Origin: Rhodoferax sp.
GTDB taxonomy: Bacteria > Pseudomonadota > Gammaproteobacteria > Burkholderiales > Burkholderiaceae_C
Direction: 5' to 3'
Assembly (NCBI RefSeq): GCF_028689295.1
Contig: NZ_JAQTWL010000008.1
Coordinates: forward strand, 62,001-126,000
DNA: 64,000 bases
The notes beneath the pieces are model-generated. The model was not told the origin of the DNA and did no database searches. It saw nothing but the letters and a program-made list of their open reading frames with translations. Both the position numbers and the translations under genes were made by a program. Below, one piece after another: positions 44,671 through 52,808 of the stretch (positions are counted from its first letter, which is position 1; every line of letters starts with the position of its first letter).

Positions 44671-46128
44671 GTGACAAAAAAACCGATTCCTCAAAAGATC
44701 ATTCCGATCCATCCCGTCCCCGTTGACGTAGCGGCTGACAGCGTCTTTTCATTGAGCGACGAATCGGGCAAAATTTATCCGCGCAGCGTCGGCGGGTTTT
44801 TTACCCGCTTGCGTTGGGTCATGGTCTGGGTCACCCAGCTGGTTTTTTACGGCATCCCCTGGCTCCAGTGGAACGACCGCCAGGCCGTTTTGTTCGATCT
44901 GGCGGGCAGCCGGTTCTATATTTTTGGTCTGGTGTTGCACCCGCAAGACCTGATCTATCTGGCTGTTTTGCTGGTGCTGGCCGCGCTAGCGCTTTTTTTC
45001 TTTACCGCAGTGGCGGGCCGGCTCTGGTGTGGCTACGCTTGCCCGCAAACGGTCTATACCGAGATTTTTTTGTGGCTGGAACGCATCACGGAAGGGGATC
45101 GCCTGGCCCGGATGCGTCTGGATGCCGCTCCCTGGCGCGCTGAGAAAATCATCCGCAAAAGCGCCAAGCAAGCCCTGTGGATTGGCCTGGGTTTGTTTAC
45201 CGGTTTTACTTTTGTTGGCTACTTCACGCCCATTCACGACCTGGTGCAGGAGCTCCTGACGCTGTCGTTTTCACCTTGGGAATGGTTCTGGGTTCTGTTC
45301 TATGGTTTGGCCACCTACGGCAACGCGGGTTACCTGCGCGAACAAATCTGCAAACAGATGTGTCCCTATGCCCGCATTCAAAGTGCCCTGACCGACATGG
45401 ACTCGATGGTCATCGCTTACGACAGTGTGCGGGGCGATGCCAGGGGCTCACGCGCACGCGCCGCCGACCCCAAGGCGCTGGGCCTGGGTGATTGCATTGA
45501 CTGCACGCTATGTGTGCAGGTGTGCCCAACCGGGATCGACATCCGCAATGGGCTGCAAAATGAATGTATCGCCTGCGCCGCCTGCATCGATGTCTGCGAC
45601 GAAGTCATGGTCAAAATGAACTACCCCAAGGGGTTGATCCGTTATTCGTCGGGCCGGGGCATCGCCGACAAATTGACACCCAGGCAAATGGTGAAACGGG
45701 GATGGCGACCGCGCGTGTGGCTTTACGGCGTGCTGTTTCTGGGGGTCGTGGCGATTTTTGTTGGCGGTTTATCCACGCGCAAGGGCTTTGCCGTGGACAT
45801 CATCAAGGACCGTGGCACCATGGCACGTGAATTGGGCAATGGCGACATCGAAAACATCTACCGTCTGAAAGTCATGAACACCACAGAACACACACAAACC
45901 TATACCGCCAGCGTGCAGGGCTTGCCGGGCTTGGCGTTGGTCACCGACCCGGTGCTCAGAGTGCCGGCCACCGGCATCGGCTCGCTCACCATCCGTCTGA
46001 CCCTGCCCTTTGAGACGGCACAGGCCTACCGAGGCAAGGCCAGCCCAATTCACTTCCGGGTGGAAACCCGGGAGCGCGACAAGGCGGCGGTCGTTGAAGA
46101 AAAATCCACTTTTGTCATTCCGCGCTAA
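44671..46128 (+). CDS. CcoG-like cytochrome oxidase accessory protein (copy 2)
   Basis: 485 residues, paralogous to the protein at 12315-13751. It keeps all iron-sulfur and copper-site cysteines (CGYACPQTVYTEIF, REQICKQMCPYARI, CIDCTLCVQVCPTGID, CIACAACIDVCD) and a C-terminal IG-like domain. The start is a GTG at 44671 with no clear ribosome site. No in-frame ATG exists upstream before a stop. Its place in the NsrR-linked cluster suggests a role in metal-center assembly or repair under nitric oxide rather than general cbb3 assembly. Confidence 0.88.
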   Translation: MTKKPIPQKIIPIHPVPVDVAADSVFSLSDESGKIYPRSVGGFFTRLRWVMVWVTQLVFYGIPWLQWNDRQAVLFDLAGSRFYIFGLVLHPQDLIYLAVLLVLAALALFFFTAVAGRLWCGYACPQTVYTEIFLWLERITEGDRLARMRLDAAPWRAEKIIRKSAKQALWIGLGLFTGFTFVGYFTPIHDLVQELLTLSFSPWEWFWVLFYGLATYGNAGYLREQICKQMCPYARIQSALTDMDSMVIAYDSVRGDARGSRARAADPKALGLGDCIDCTLCVQVCPTGIDIRNGLQNECIACAACIDVCDEVMVKMNYPKGLIRYSSGRGIADKLTPRQMVKRGWRPRVWLYGVLFLGVVAIFVGGLSTRKGFAVDIIKDRGTMARELGNGDIENIYRLKVMNTTEHTQTYTASVQGLPGLALVTDPVLRVPATGIGSLTIRLTLPFETAQAYRGKASPIHFRVETRERDKAAVVEEKSTFVIPR

Positions 46129-46158
46129 TTGGTTTTAGTGCATCAACCAGCTTCTGAC

Positions 46159-46386
46159 ATGGCCAAGAAATTCCCCGTTCACCCCGCCAACCCGGAGCGC
46201 ATCTGCTGGGGCTGTGACCAGTTTTGCGCCATCACGGCGATGGCCTGTTCCAACGAGCGCTCACCCCATCCGTCCGAGTTGTTTGGCGACGACTGGCTGG
46301 CCTGGGGTGATCAGCAACTCGCACCCAGCAGCGCGCCGACTGGCCCCAGCACCCCGGCAGACCCCAACACGGAAAAACAGGCATGA
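46159..46386 (+). CDS. DUF3079 protein
   Basis: 75-residue cytoplasmic protein matching DUF3079: MAKKFPVHPANPERICWGCD, a CxxC followed by CAITAMAC, then HPSELFGDDWLAWG. Four cysteines suggest a metal or iron-sulfur site. The C-terminus is a Pro/Ser-rich tail. It lies between ccoG2 and nnrS2 and overlaps nnrS2 as ATGA. Function unknown; linked to the nitric oxide/nitrate module by position. Confidence 0.85.
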   Translation: MAKKFPVHPANPERICWGCDQFCAITAMACSNERSPHPSELFGDDWLAWGDQQLAPSSAPTGPSTPADPNTEKQA

Positions 46387-47576
46387 CGATCCCGATTGCA
46401 AACAATGTCCCTGCGCCACCCGCACCCCAAGGCATGCCCTGGATACGCCTGGCTTTCCGGCCGTTTTACCTGGGTGCGGCCCTGCTGGCGGCCTTGATCG
46501 TGCCACTCTGGGTGGCGGTCTTTCTTGGCGCGCTCCGTTGGCAATCCACGCCGCCGCCCTTGCTCTGGCACGCCCACGAAATGCTGTTTGGTTTTGCCAT
46601 CGCGGTCATCGTGGGGTTTCTGATGACCGCAGGCAAAACCTGGACCGGACTCGCCACCCCGCGTGGCCCGGCCTTGGGGTTTTTGATCCTGCTCTGGCTC
46701 AGCGCACGCGTGGCTTCGCTGGTGGCGCCTTACGCGGTGTTTGCAGTGCTGGACCTGGCGCTGCTGCCCGCGGTGGGGCTGATTTTTCTACGCTTGCTGA
46801 TCCGCTCACGCAATTGGCGCAATGTGCCGCTGGCGCTGATTTTGTTGTTGCTGATGGGGGTGAATTTGACCTTCCATTTGTCAGCCAAGGGGATGATCAA
46901 CCTGGACCCGATGCGCAGTCTGTATGCCGGGCTGGGTTTTGTCGTCATCATCGAATGCGTGATGGCCGGACGCGTGGTGCCATTTTTCACCACCAGCGCC
47001 CTGCCGAATCTCAAAATCATCACCCTACCCTGGCTGGACCGCGTTGCGCTGGCGGCCACCGTGGTTGGCATGGCGCTGTGGGTGACCGACTGGCACAACG
47101 GGCTGGCCAGCGCGGCATTGGCCCTGGCTTTCGCGCTCAACCTGATTCGCCAGTGGCGCTGGCATTCGCTGGCCACGCTGCGTCGCCCCATTTTGTGGAT
47201 CTTGCACGCTGCCCACCTTTGGTTGATTCTGGGCTTGGGCTTGCTGGCGCTGGCGCAGTTGGGTCTGGTTACCACATCGCTCGGTGTCCATGCGCTGGGC
47301 GTCGGCGCCACCGGTGGCTTGATCCTGGGCATGATGACGCGCACCGCGCGCGGCCATACCGGTCGCCCGTTGACGGCAGATGCACCAGAGATGGCAATTT
47401 ATGCGTTGATCATGCTGGCCGCGCTGCTGCGGGTGCTGTTGCCGATGCTGGCACCGTCGCTCTACGTCGATGCGCTGGTGGCATCAGCCGCTGCCTGGAG
47501 TGCCGCGTTCCTGATCTACCTGTGGCAATACACACCCTGGCTGGTGAGTGCGCGGCCTGATGGCAAGGACGGCTAG
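46383..47576 (+). CDS. nnrS: NnrS family heme-copper membrane protein (copy 2)
   Basis: 397 residues, about 12 helices, with the same hallmarks as copy 1: IRLAFRPFYLGAALLAAL, LLWHAHEMLFGFAIAVIVGF and GATGGLILGMMTRTARGHTGR. The two copies are clearly diverged, so this is an old duplication or separate acquisition. It is the last gene of ccoG2-DUF3079-nnrS2. Confidence 0.92.
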   Translation: MTIPIANNVPAPPAPQGMPWIRLAFRPFYLGAALLAALIVPLWVAVFLGALRWQSTPPPLLWHAHEMLFGFAIAVIVGFLMTAGKTWTGLATPRGPALGFLILLWLSARVASLVAPYAVFAVLDLALLPAVGLIFLRLLIRSRNWRNVPLALILLLLMGVNLTFHLSAKGMINLDPMRSLYAGLGFVVIIECVMAGRVVPFFTTSALPNLKIITLPWLDRVALAATVVGMALWVTDWHNGLASAALALAFALNLIRQWRWHSLATLRRPILWILHAAHLWLILGLGLLALAQLGLVTTSLGVHALGVGATGGLILGMMTRTARGHTGRPLTADAPEMAIYALIMLAALLRVLLPMLAPSLYVDALVASAAAWSAAFLIYLWQYTPWLVSARPDGKDG

Positions 47577-47590
47577 CGGTTTCGGTGCAG

Positions 47591-47851
47591 TCAAATTCGT
47601 GCAAAGTCAATCACGATGGCACCGGGTTCGCGCTGCACGTACGCAATCGTCACCGCCTCGCCAAAACGGGCACCCAGTTGATGCAACAAGGGAATCGGGT
47701 CGTGGTCATTGCAGAAACGCATGGTCTCGCCGGGTTGCAGCGCATCCAGCGCACCAAATATCGCGGCGTGGCGAAAGCGTTTGGCAACGCCGCGGGCGTC
47801 GAATGGGTAAATCGCTTCGGGGGTGACGTGACCGGTGGCACAGGAACTCAT
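47591..47851 (-). CDS. DUF2249 domain protein
   Basis: 86-residue protein of the DUF2249 family (SirA/TusA-like fold): FDARGVAKRFRHAAIFGALDALQPGETMRFCNDHDPIPLLHQL. DUF2249 proteins are often next to nitric oxide genes. GGAG lies 7 bases before the ATG. An NsrR-like site lies 22 bases upstream of the start, which supports NO control. It is convergent with nnrS2. Confidence 0.85.
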   Translation of the reverse strand: MSSCATGHVTPEAIYPFDARGVAKRFRHAAIFGALDALQPGETMRFCNDHDPIPLLHQLGARFGEAVTIAYVQREPGAIVIDFARI

Positions 47852-47873
47852 GGCTTGACTCCAAATAAATTTA

Positions 47874-47896
47874 AAGATTCATTGTAGATGCATCAA
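47874..47896. promoter_or_regulatory. NsrR-like binding site upstream of the DUF2249 gene
   Basis: On the minus strand the site reads GATGCATCTACAATGAATCTT after two T residues. The right arm AATGAATCTT matches 9 of 10 consensus bases and the left arm keeps GATGCAT. It is the best NsrR-type site seen in the window. Confidence 0.65.
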
Positions 47897-47934
47897 TTAG
47901 GTTGCAAGCAAAAAATAGCGCCAAAATCCTGCCG

Positions 47935-47952
47935 CTAGTTCTTCAGAACTAG
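47935..47952. promoter_or_regulatory. Palindrome upstream of narK
   Basis: CTAGTTCT-TC-AGAACTAG is a perfect inverted repeat about 110 bases before narK. A further CTAGTTCC half site lies near 47969. It fits neither the FNR nor the NarL consensus, so the binding factor is unknown. Confidence 0.45.
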
Positions 47953-48062
47953 TCCTGACGATTTGCCTCTAGTTCCAAATTCTGCCGCCACCCGTTCCAC
48001 AGAGGGATTCCGCAAAAGGCCTGCAAAACCTAAAGTCATCACAACCCCAAAGGAGTTTCGTT

Positions 48063-49319
48063 ATGACCAAGAAAGGGCAAGCCCTGTCGGTGCTGATCGT
48101 GAGCACCTTCGCCTTCACCGTGTGTTTCATGGTGTGGATGATGTTTGCGGTGATCGGCATTCCGATCAAGAAGACGCTCGACCTCAATTCGACCCAATTC
48201 GGCTTGCTGATGGCCATGCCGGTGCTCACAGGCTCGCTGATCCGCGTGCCGCTGGGCATCTGGACCGACAAGTTTGGCGGCCGCATCGTGTTTGCCGTGC
48301 TGATGGCCATTACCGTGCCAGCCATCTGGGTCATGACCTACGCCACAGCGTATTGGCACTACCTGGTGATCGGTCTGTTCGTGGGGCTGGCCGGGGGCTC
48401 GTTTTCGGTCGGCACGCCTTACGTGGCGCGCTGGTTTCCCAAAAAGCAGCAGGGCTTTGCCATGGGTATCTTCGGCATGGGCAACGCCGGTGCGGCACTC
48501 AACAAGTTTGTCGCCCCGGCACTGGTGGTGGGCTTTGGCTGGACCATGGTGCCGCAGGTCTATGCCGGCATCATGCTCGGCACGGTCATTTTGTTCTGGA
48601 TGTTTTCGCACAGCGACCCGGCCCACCACGCGGCCAAGCAAGTGCCGTTCATGGCCCAGCTCAAGGCCCTGAAAGACCCCACGGTCTTCAAATACTGCCA
48701 GTACTACAGCATCGTGTTCGGCGGCTACGTCGCTTTAAGTCTGTGGATGGTGCAGTACTACGTGGGTGAGTTTGGCCTGGACATCCGCACCGCTGCCCTG
48801 CTGGCGGCCTGCTTCTCTTTGCCCGGCGGCATTTTGCGCGCGCTGGGCGGCTGGCTGTCAGACAAATACGGCGCCCACTCGATGACCTGGTGGGTGCTGT
48901 GGGTGAGCTGGATCTGCCTGTTCCTGCTGAGCTACCCGCAAACCGATTTCACCATTGCCACCGTCGATGGCCCCAAAACCTTTCACGTCGGCCTGAACGT
49001 TTACCTGTTCACCATTCTGATGTTCACACTGGGCGTGGCCTGGGGCTTTGGCAAGGCCAGCGTGTTCAAGTACATCAGCGACGACTACCACCACAACATC
49101 GGCGCCGTGAGCGGCATCGTCGGGCTGGCGGGTGGCATGGGCGGCTTTTTGTTGCCCATCATGTTCGGTGGCCTGATGGACCTGACCGGCATCCGCTCCA
49201 GCGCCTTCATGCTGATGTACGGTATCGTCTGGGTGTCCCTGATCTGGATGTACCTGACCGAGGTGCGGCGCTCCGAATTCATGGTAAAACCCACGGCTGC
49301 CCCAGCTTTGAAGCACTGA
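48063..49319 (+). CDS. narK: Nitrate/nitrite transporter (MFS, NarK family)
   Basis: 418-residue major facilitator with 12 helices. NarK signatures are visible: FAVIGIPIKKTLDLNSTQFGL with TDKFGGR, and GNAGAALNKFVAP plus GIVGLAGGMGGFLLP (nitrate-signature-like Gly-rich helices). AAAGGAG precedes the ATG. It imports nitrate or exchanges nitrate for nitrite. No narGHJI genes are in the window, so the nitrate reductase must be elsewhere or just not sampled. Confidence 0.93.
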   Translation: MTKKGQALSVLIVSTFAFTVCFMVWMMFAVIGIPIKKTLDLNSTQFGLLMAMPVLTGSLIRVPLGIWTDKFGGRIVFAVLMAITVPAIWVMTYATAYWHYLVIGLFVGLAGGSFSVGTPYVARWFPKKQQGFAMGIFGMGNAGAALNKFVAPALVVGFGWTMVPQVYAGIMLGTVILFWMFSHSDPAHHAAKQVPFMAQLKALKDPTVFKYCQYYSIVFGGYVALSLWMVQYYVGEFGLDIRTAALLAACFSLPGGILRALGGWLSDKYGAHSMTWWVLWVSWICLFLLSYPQTDFTIATVDGPKTFHVGLNVYLFTILMFTLGVAWGFGKASVFKYISDDYHHNIGAVSGIVGLAGGMGGFLLPIMFGGLMDLTGIRSSAFMLMYGIVWVSLIWMYLTEVRRSEFMVKPTAAPALKH

Positions 49320-49340
49320 AATACCCCAAAGGAAATAGAC

Positions 49341-49790
49341 ATGTCCAACATCGAAGGCAAGCAAGCGGCAAACCTCCCGGAAGCCATTCTGCAATTCATG
49401 CCGGAAGCGCTGATTTTTTCGGACCTCGAAGGCATCATTCGCCTCTGGAATCCGGCTGCCGAAACCCTCTTCGGCTTTAAGGCTGCTGAAGCCATCGGGC
49501 AAAGCCTCGACCTCATCATTCCAGAACGATTACGCAAACCCCACTGGGACGGATTCAACATGGCGGTTTCCCGTGGCGGCACAAAGCCCGGCAGAAGCTC
49601 GGCCATCACACGTTCCCTGCATAAAAATGGTGAGCAAATCTACGTGGACATGAGTTTCATGATGGTCAAAAACCCGTCCGGTGAAATGCTCGGTGCCATG
49701 GCAGTTGCCCGGGATGCCACGGCGCGATTTCAGGAAGAAAAAAACCTGCGGCGTCAGCTTGCCGAATTAACCCCCAAACCAGCCTCCTAA
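49341..49790 (+). CDS. PAS-domain protein following narK
   Basis: 149-residue single PAS/PAC protein without output domain: MPEALIFSDLEGIIRLWNPAAETLFGF, GQSLDLIIPERLRKPHW and NPSGEMLGAMAVARDAT. It starts 22 bases after narK, so co-transcription is likely. It probably is a ligand or redox sensor acting through protein contact, and the partner is unknown. Confidence 0.88.
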   Translation: MSNIEGKQAANLPEAILQFMPEALIFSDLEGIIRLWNPAAETLFGFKAAEAIGQSLDLIIPERLRKPHWDGFNMAVSRGGTKPGRSSAITRSLHKNGEQIYVDMSFMMVKNPSGEMLGAMAVARDATARFQEEKNLRRQLAELTPKPAS

Positions 49791-49854
49791 GACGGCCTGC
49801 CGGCGTTAAAGTGGCGGCGTTGCGGACTCTGCCGCACGCCACCGGAGACGTTCG

Positions 49855-51402
49855 ATGAGTTTGGTTGATTTGCTGATACGCCAGGCACGCCTGAAGCCTG
49901 ACTTTGCGGCCGTATTCAACGGCACCGCGCTGCACGCCAGCTACGGCCAGTGGGCGGCCCGCAGTGCCGGCCTGGCGCAACGGCTGCAGGCCGCGGGCCT
50001 GCGCAGCGGCGACCGCGTGGTGCTGTTCATGCACAACCACCCGCGCTACCTCGAAGTGTTGTGGGGCGCATGGTGGGCGGGTCTGGTGGTGGTGCCGGTC
50101 AATGCCAAGCTGCACACCCGCGAGGTCGAGTGGATCATCGACAACGCGCAGGCGCGCTGGGCTTTTGTCACCAGCGACGTGGCCCCCACACCACTGGCAG
50201 GGCTGGATCACCAGGTGGACATTGAAAGCCGGCAAGCCGACCAACTGCTGGCACCGGCGCCGGACGCCATGGCCATGGCCGTGCCCGTGCGTGCGCGCGA
50301 ACCGGGCGACCTGGCCTGGCTGTTTTACACCAGCGGCACCACCGGCCGCCCCAAAGGCGTGATGCTCACCCACCGCAACCTGATGACCATGGGCCTGAGC
50401 TACTTTGTCGATGTGGACCCGGTTGCCCCGCAAGACACCATCGTCTATGCCGCGCCCATGTCGCACGGTGCCGGCCTGTACGCCATACCGCATGTGATGG
50501 CCGGTGCGCGCCATGTGGTGCCGGCCTCGGGCGGCGTGGAACCGGCCGAGCTGTTTGCCCTGGGGCGCGCGCTCGGCCCGCTGTCCACCTTTGCCGCGCC
50601 CACCATCGTCAGGCGCCTGGTCGACTACGCCCAGCAACAAGGCTTGAGCTCGGCCGACGCGGCCCGGTCGTTCAAGACCATCGTGTATGGCGGTGCCCCC
50701 ATGTACGCCGCCGACATGGCGCGCGCCCTGCGGGTGATGGGGCCGGTATTTGTGCAAATCTACGGCCAGGGCGAAACCCCGATGGTGGCCACAGCGCTGT
50801 CCAGAGCCCATCTGGCTGACAGCACTCATCCCAGGTACCTGGCGCGCATGGCTTCTGTGGGCGTGGCGCAAACGCCGGTGCTGATCCGTGTGGCGAACGC
50901 CGACGGGCAAGCCCTGCCTATGGGCGCGGTGGGCGAGGTGCTGGTGCAGGGCGACAGCGTGATGGCCGGCTATTGGCGCAATCCGGAGGCCACAGATCAG
51001 ACCCTGCGCGACGGCTGGCTCTTTACTGGGGACGTGGGCAGCCTGGACGAGGACGGCTTCCTGACCCTGAAAGACCGCAGCAAGGACCTGATCATCAGCG
51101 GCGGCTCCAACATCTACCCGCGCGAAGTCGAAGAAGTGCTGCTCACGCTCGACGGCGTGGCCGAGGTGGCCGTGGTCGGCGCGCCGGATACCGAGTGGGG
51201 CGAAGTGGTGGTGGCCTTTGTGGTGCTGCAAGCCGGGGCCGTGGTGGATACGGCCGCACTCGACGCCCATTGCCTGGCCCAAATGGGCCGCTTCAAGCGC
51301 CCCAAGCTATACCATCTGGTGGCCGAGTTGCCCAAGAATAACTACGGCAAGGTGCTCAAAACCGAACTGCGCGCCAGGCTCGTCGCTGACAATGCCGCGT
51401 GA
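49855..51402 (+). CDS. Acyl-CoA synthetase (AMP-forming, class I)
   Basis: 515 residues. The adenylate-forming motifs are intact: YTSGTTGRPKGVMLTHRNL (P-loop), YGQGETPMV, GDVGSLDEDGFLTLKDRSKDLI and the C-terminal catalytic Lys in NNYGKVLKTEL. It activates a carboxylic acid to its CoA thioester through an acyl-AMP. Chain length or aromatic preference cannot be read from the sequence. It lies 64 bases after the PAS gene and may be a separate unit with the next two genes. Confidence 0.9.
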   Translation: MSLVDLLIRQARLKPDFAAVFNGTALHASYGQWAARSAGLAQRLQAAGLRSGDRVVLFMHNHPRYLEVLWGAWWAGLVVVPVNAKLHTREVEWIIDNAQARWAFVTSDVAPTPLAGLDHQVDIESRQADQLLAPAPDAMAMAVPVRAREPGDLAWLFYTSGTTGRPKGVMLTHRNLMTMGLSYFVDVDPVAPQDTIVYAAPMSHGAGLYAIPHVMAGARHVVPASGGVEPAELFALGRALGPLSTFAAPTIVRRLVDYAQQQGLSSADAARSFKTIVYGGAPMYAADMARALRVMGPVFVQIYGQGETPMVATALSRAHLADSTHPRYLARMASVGVAQTPVLIRVANADGQALPMGAVGEVLVQGDSVMAGYWRNPEATDQTLRDGWLFTGDVGSLDEDGFLTLKDRSKDLIISGGSNIYPREVEEVLLTLDGVAEVAVVGAPDTEWGEVVVAFVVLQAGAVVDTAALDAHCLAQMGRFKRPKLYHLVAELPKNNYGKVLKTELRARLVADNAA

Positions 51403-51442
51403 TCGTCACGCTCTCTGCAAGCCAATTTTGAAAGGACTCACC

Positions 51443-51721
51443 ATGAATCAAGATGCCACAACCAGTTTGGAAAAACGCAATATCTGGCTGCGCGGCCTGC
51501 TGATGATCCTGATGGGCCTGGCCCATCAGCTCGCCGGCACCGTGCTGTTTTGTACGGCCCTTCTTCAGTTTATTTTCACGCTGGCCAGCGACGCCCCCAA
51601 CCCGCGCCTGGCAGCCTTTGGTCAAAGCCTGGGCCGCTTCCAAAGCCAGGTCGCCGACTTCGCCAGTTTCGCCAGCGAAGTCGTACCCTTCCCGTTCGCT
51701 GACTGGCCAGCAAGTGACTAA
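51443..51721 (+). CDS. DUF4389 protein
   Basis: 92 residues from ATG 51443, preceded by AAAGGA. One or two hydrophobic segments (GLLMILMGLAHQLAGTVLFCTALLQFIFTL region) and the DUF4389 style RNIWLRGLLMILMGLAHQLA. It is an inner-membrane protein of unknown function. The end overlaps the GTG start of the DNA alkylation repair-like gene by 8 bases. Confidence 0.8.
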   Translation: MNQDATTSLEKRNIWLRGLLMILMGLAHQLAGTVLFCTALLQFIFTLASDAPNPRLAAFGQSLGRFQSQVADFASFASEVVPFPFADWPASD

Positions 51722-52436
51722 CCAAATCGACCAGGCACTGACGCTGCTGCACCAGCACGCGCGCCCGGCCGAACTGGCCGGCATGGCGCGCTTTGGCATT
51801 GTGGGCAGCCAGCGTCTGGGCTTGTCTATGCCCTCCATGCGAGGCATTGCCCGCACGCTCGGGCACGACCACGCGCTGGCGCTCGCGCTGTGGGACACCG
51901 GCATCTCCGACGCCCGCATTGTGGCCGGCATGGTGGCCGAGCCCGCCAAATTGACGTCGCGCCAGATGGACGCATGGGCCAAGGGTTTTGCGTCGTGGGA
52001 CGTGTGCGACCAAGTGTGCGGCAGCGCCTTTGTGGCGTCGCCACTGGCCTGGGCAAAGGTAACCGTGTGGGCCGGGCGCAAGGAAGAATTTGTGCGCCGT
52101 GCCGCGTTTGCCCTGCTGGCCACGCTGGCAGTGCATGACAAGGCGGCCAGCGATGCCCGCTTTATGGCGGCCCTGCCATTGATCGAGGCGGCGGCCGGTG
52201 ATGATCGCAACTTTGTCAAAAAGGGAGTGAACTGGGCCTTGCGCAACATCGGCAAGCGCAACGCCGCACTCAACAATGCAGCCATTGACGCTGCCCGGCG
52301 CATTCAACAACAGGGCAGCCGCGCTGCCCTCTGGATCGCCGCGGACGCGTTGCGTGAGCTCAACAGCACGGCCGTGCTGGCACGCATCCAGCAAAGGCGC
52401 CCGACGCGGCTTGCTGATTCTGGATTGGCGAAATGA
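51714..52436 (+). CDS. DNA alkylation repair protein (AlkD-like HEAT repeat)
   Basis: 240 residues from GTG 51714, which gives (M)TNQIDQALTLLHQHARPAELAGMARFG, the expected N-terminus. DNA_alkylation family landmarks: MPSMRGIARTLGHDHALALALW, WDVCDQVCG, EEFVRRAAFALLATLAVHDK and FVKKGVNWALRNIGKRN. Members resemble AlkD, an N-alkylpurine glycosylase of HEAT-like repeats. Activity is inferred from family membership. Confidence 0.85.
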   Translation: MTNQIDQALTLLHQHARPAELAGMARFGIVGSQRLGLSMPSMRGIARTLGHDHALALALWDTGISDARIVAGMVAEPAKLTSRQMDAWAKGFASWDVCDQVCGSAFVASPLAWAKVTVWAGRKEEFVRRAAFALLATLAVHDKAASDARFMAALPLIEAAAGDDRNFVKKGVNWALRNIGKRNAALNNAAIDAARRIQQQGSRAALWIAADALRELNSTAVLARIQQRRPTRLADSGLAK

Positions 52437-52808
52437 TGGGCGAACGCGGGAACCACGGCTGCAGACCGTGATTCATAGCTGACAACGCATTTTGCAGATC
52501 GGCAGTTGGGTTTGATGGCTGTCAGCAGCAGACCCAAAGCTGTAGTAGCGTGGAGTTATATGCCTCCTGGAGAGCCGGCATTGGAAGTAAACGAGCACCG
52601 TCGCGCGTGCCAACGCTGAGGGCAGACTGTGATGTGCAGATGGACGCAACCGAGGGTGTCGAACTCAAGCCAGAAGATGGCGTCATGAGCTATGCGAAGG
52701 ACCTCCATGCGGTCACGCGCGTCCACACTCGATTAACATTGCCGTACCTTTGAGCAATACCTAGTCGCAACACAAATGCTTGTCGCACTCTGACTTTAAC
52801 GCCGGCGC
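52437..52808. other. 372-base gap without a convincing gene
   Basis: I see no family match on either strand. A 67-codon open frame at 52550-52753 has no ribosome site and no recognisable product. No promoter or terminator stands out. The promoter of the GGDEF-EAL gene is probably within the last 100 bases. Confidence 0.5.

Noticed and set aside
49666-51282. 538-codon minus-strand open frame
   Set aside because: Antisense to the acyl-CoA synthetase, with composition typical of a shadow frame in GC-rich DNA.
52550-52753. 67-codon open frame in the 372-base gap
   Set aside because: No ribosome site, no recognisable product and ordinary composition; likely chance.
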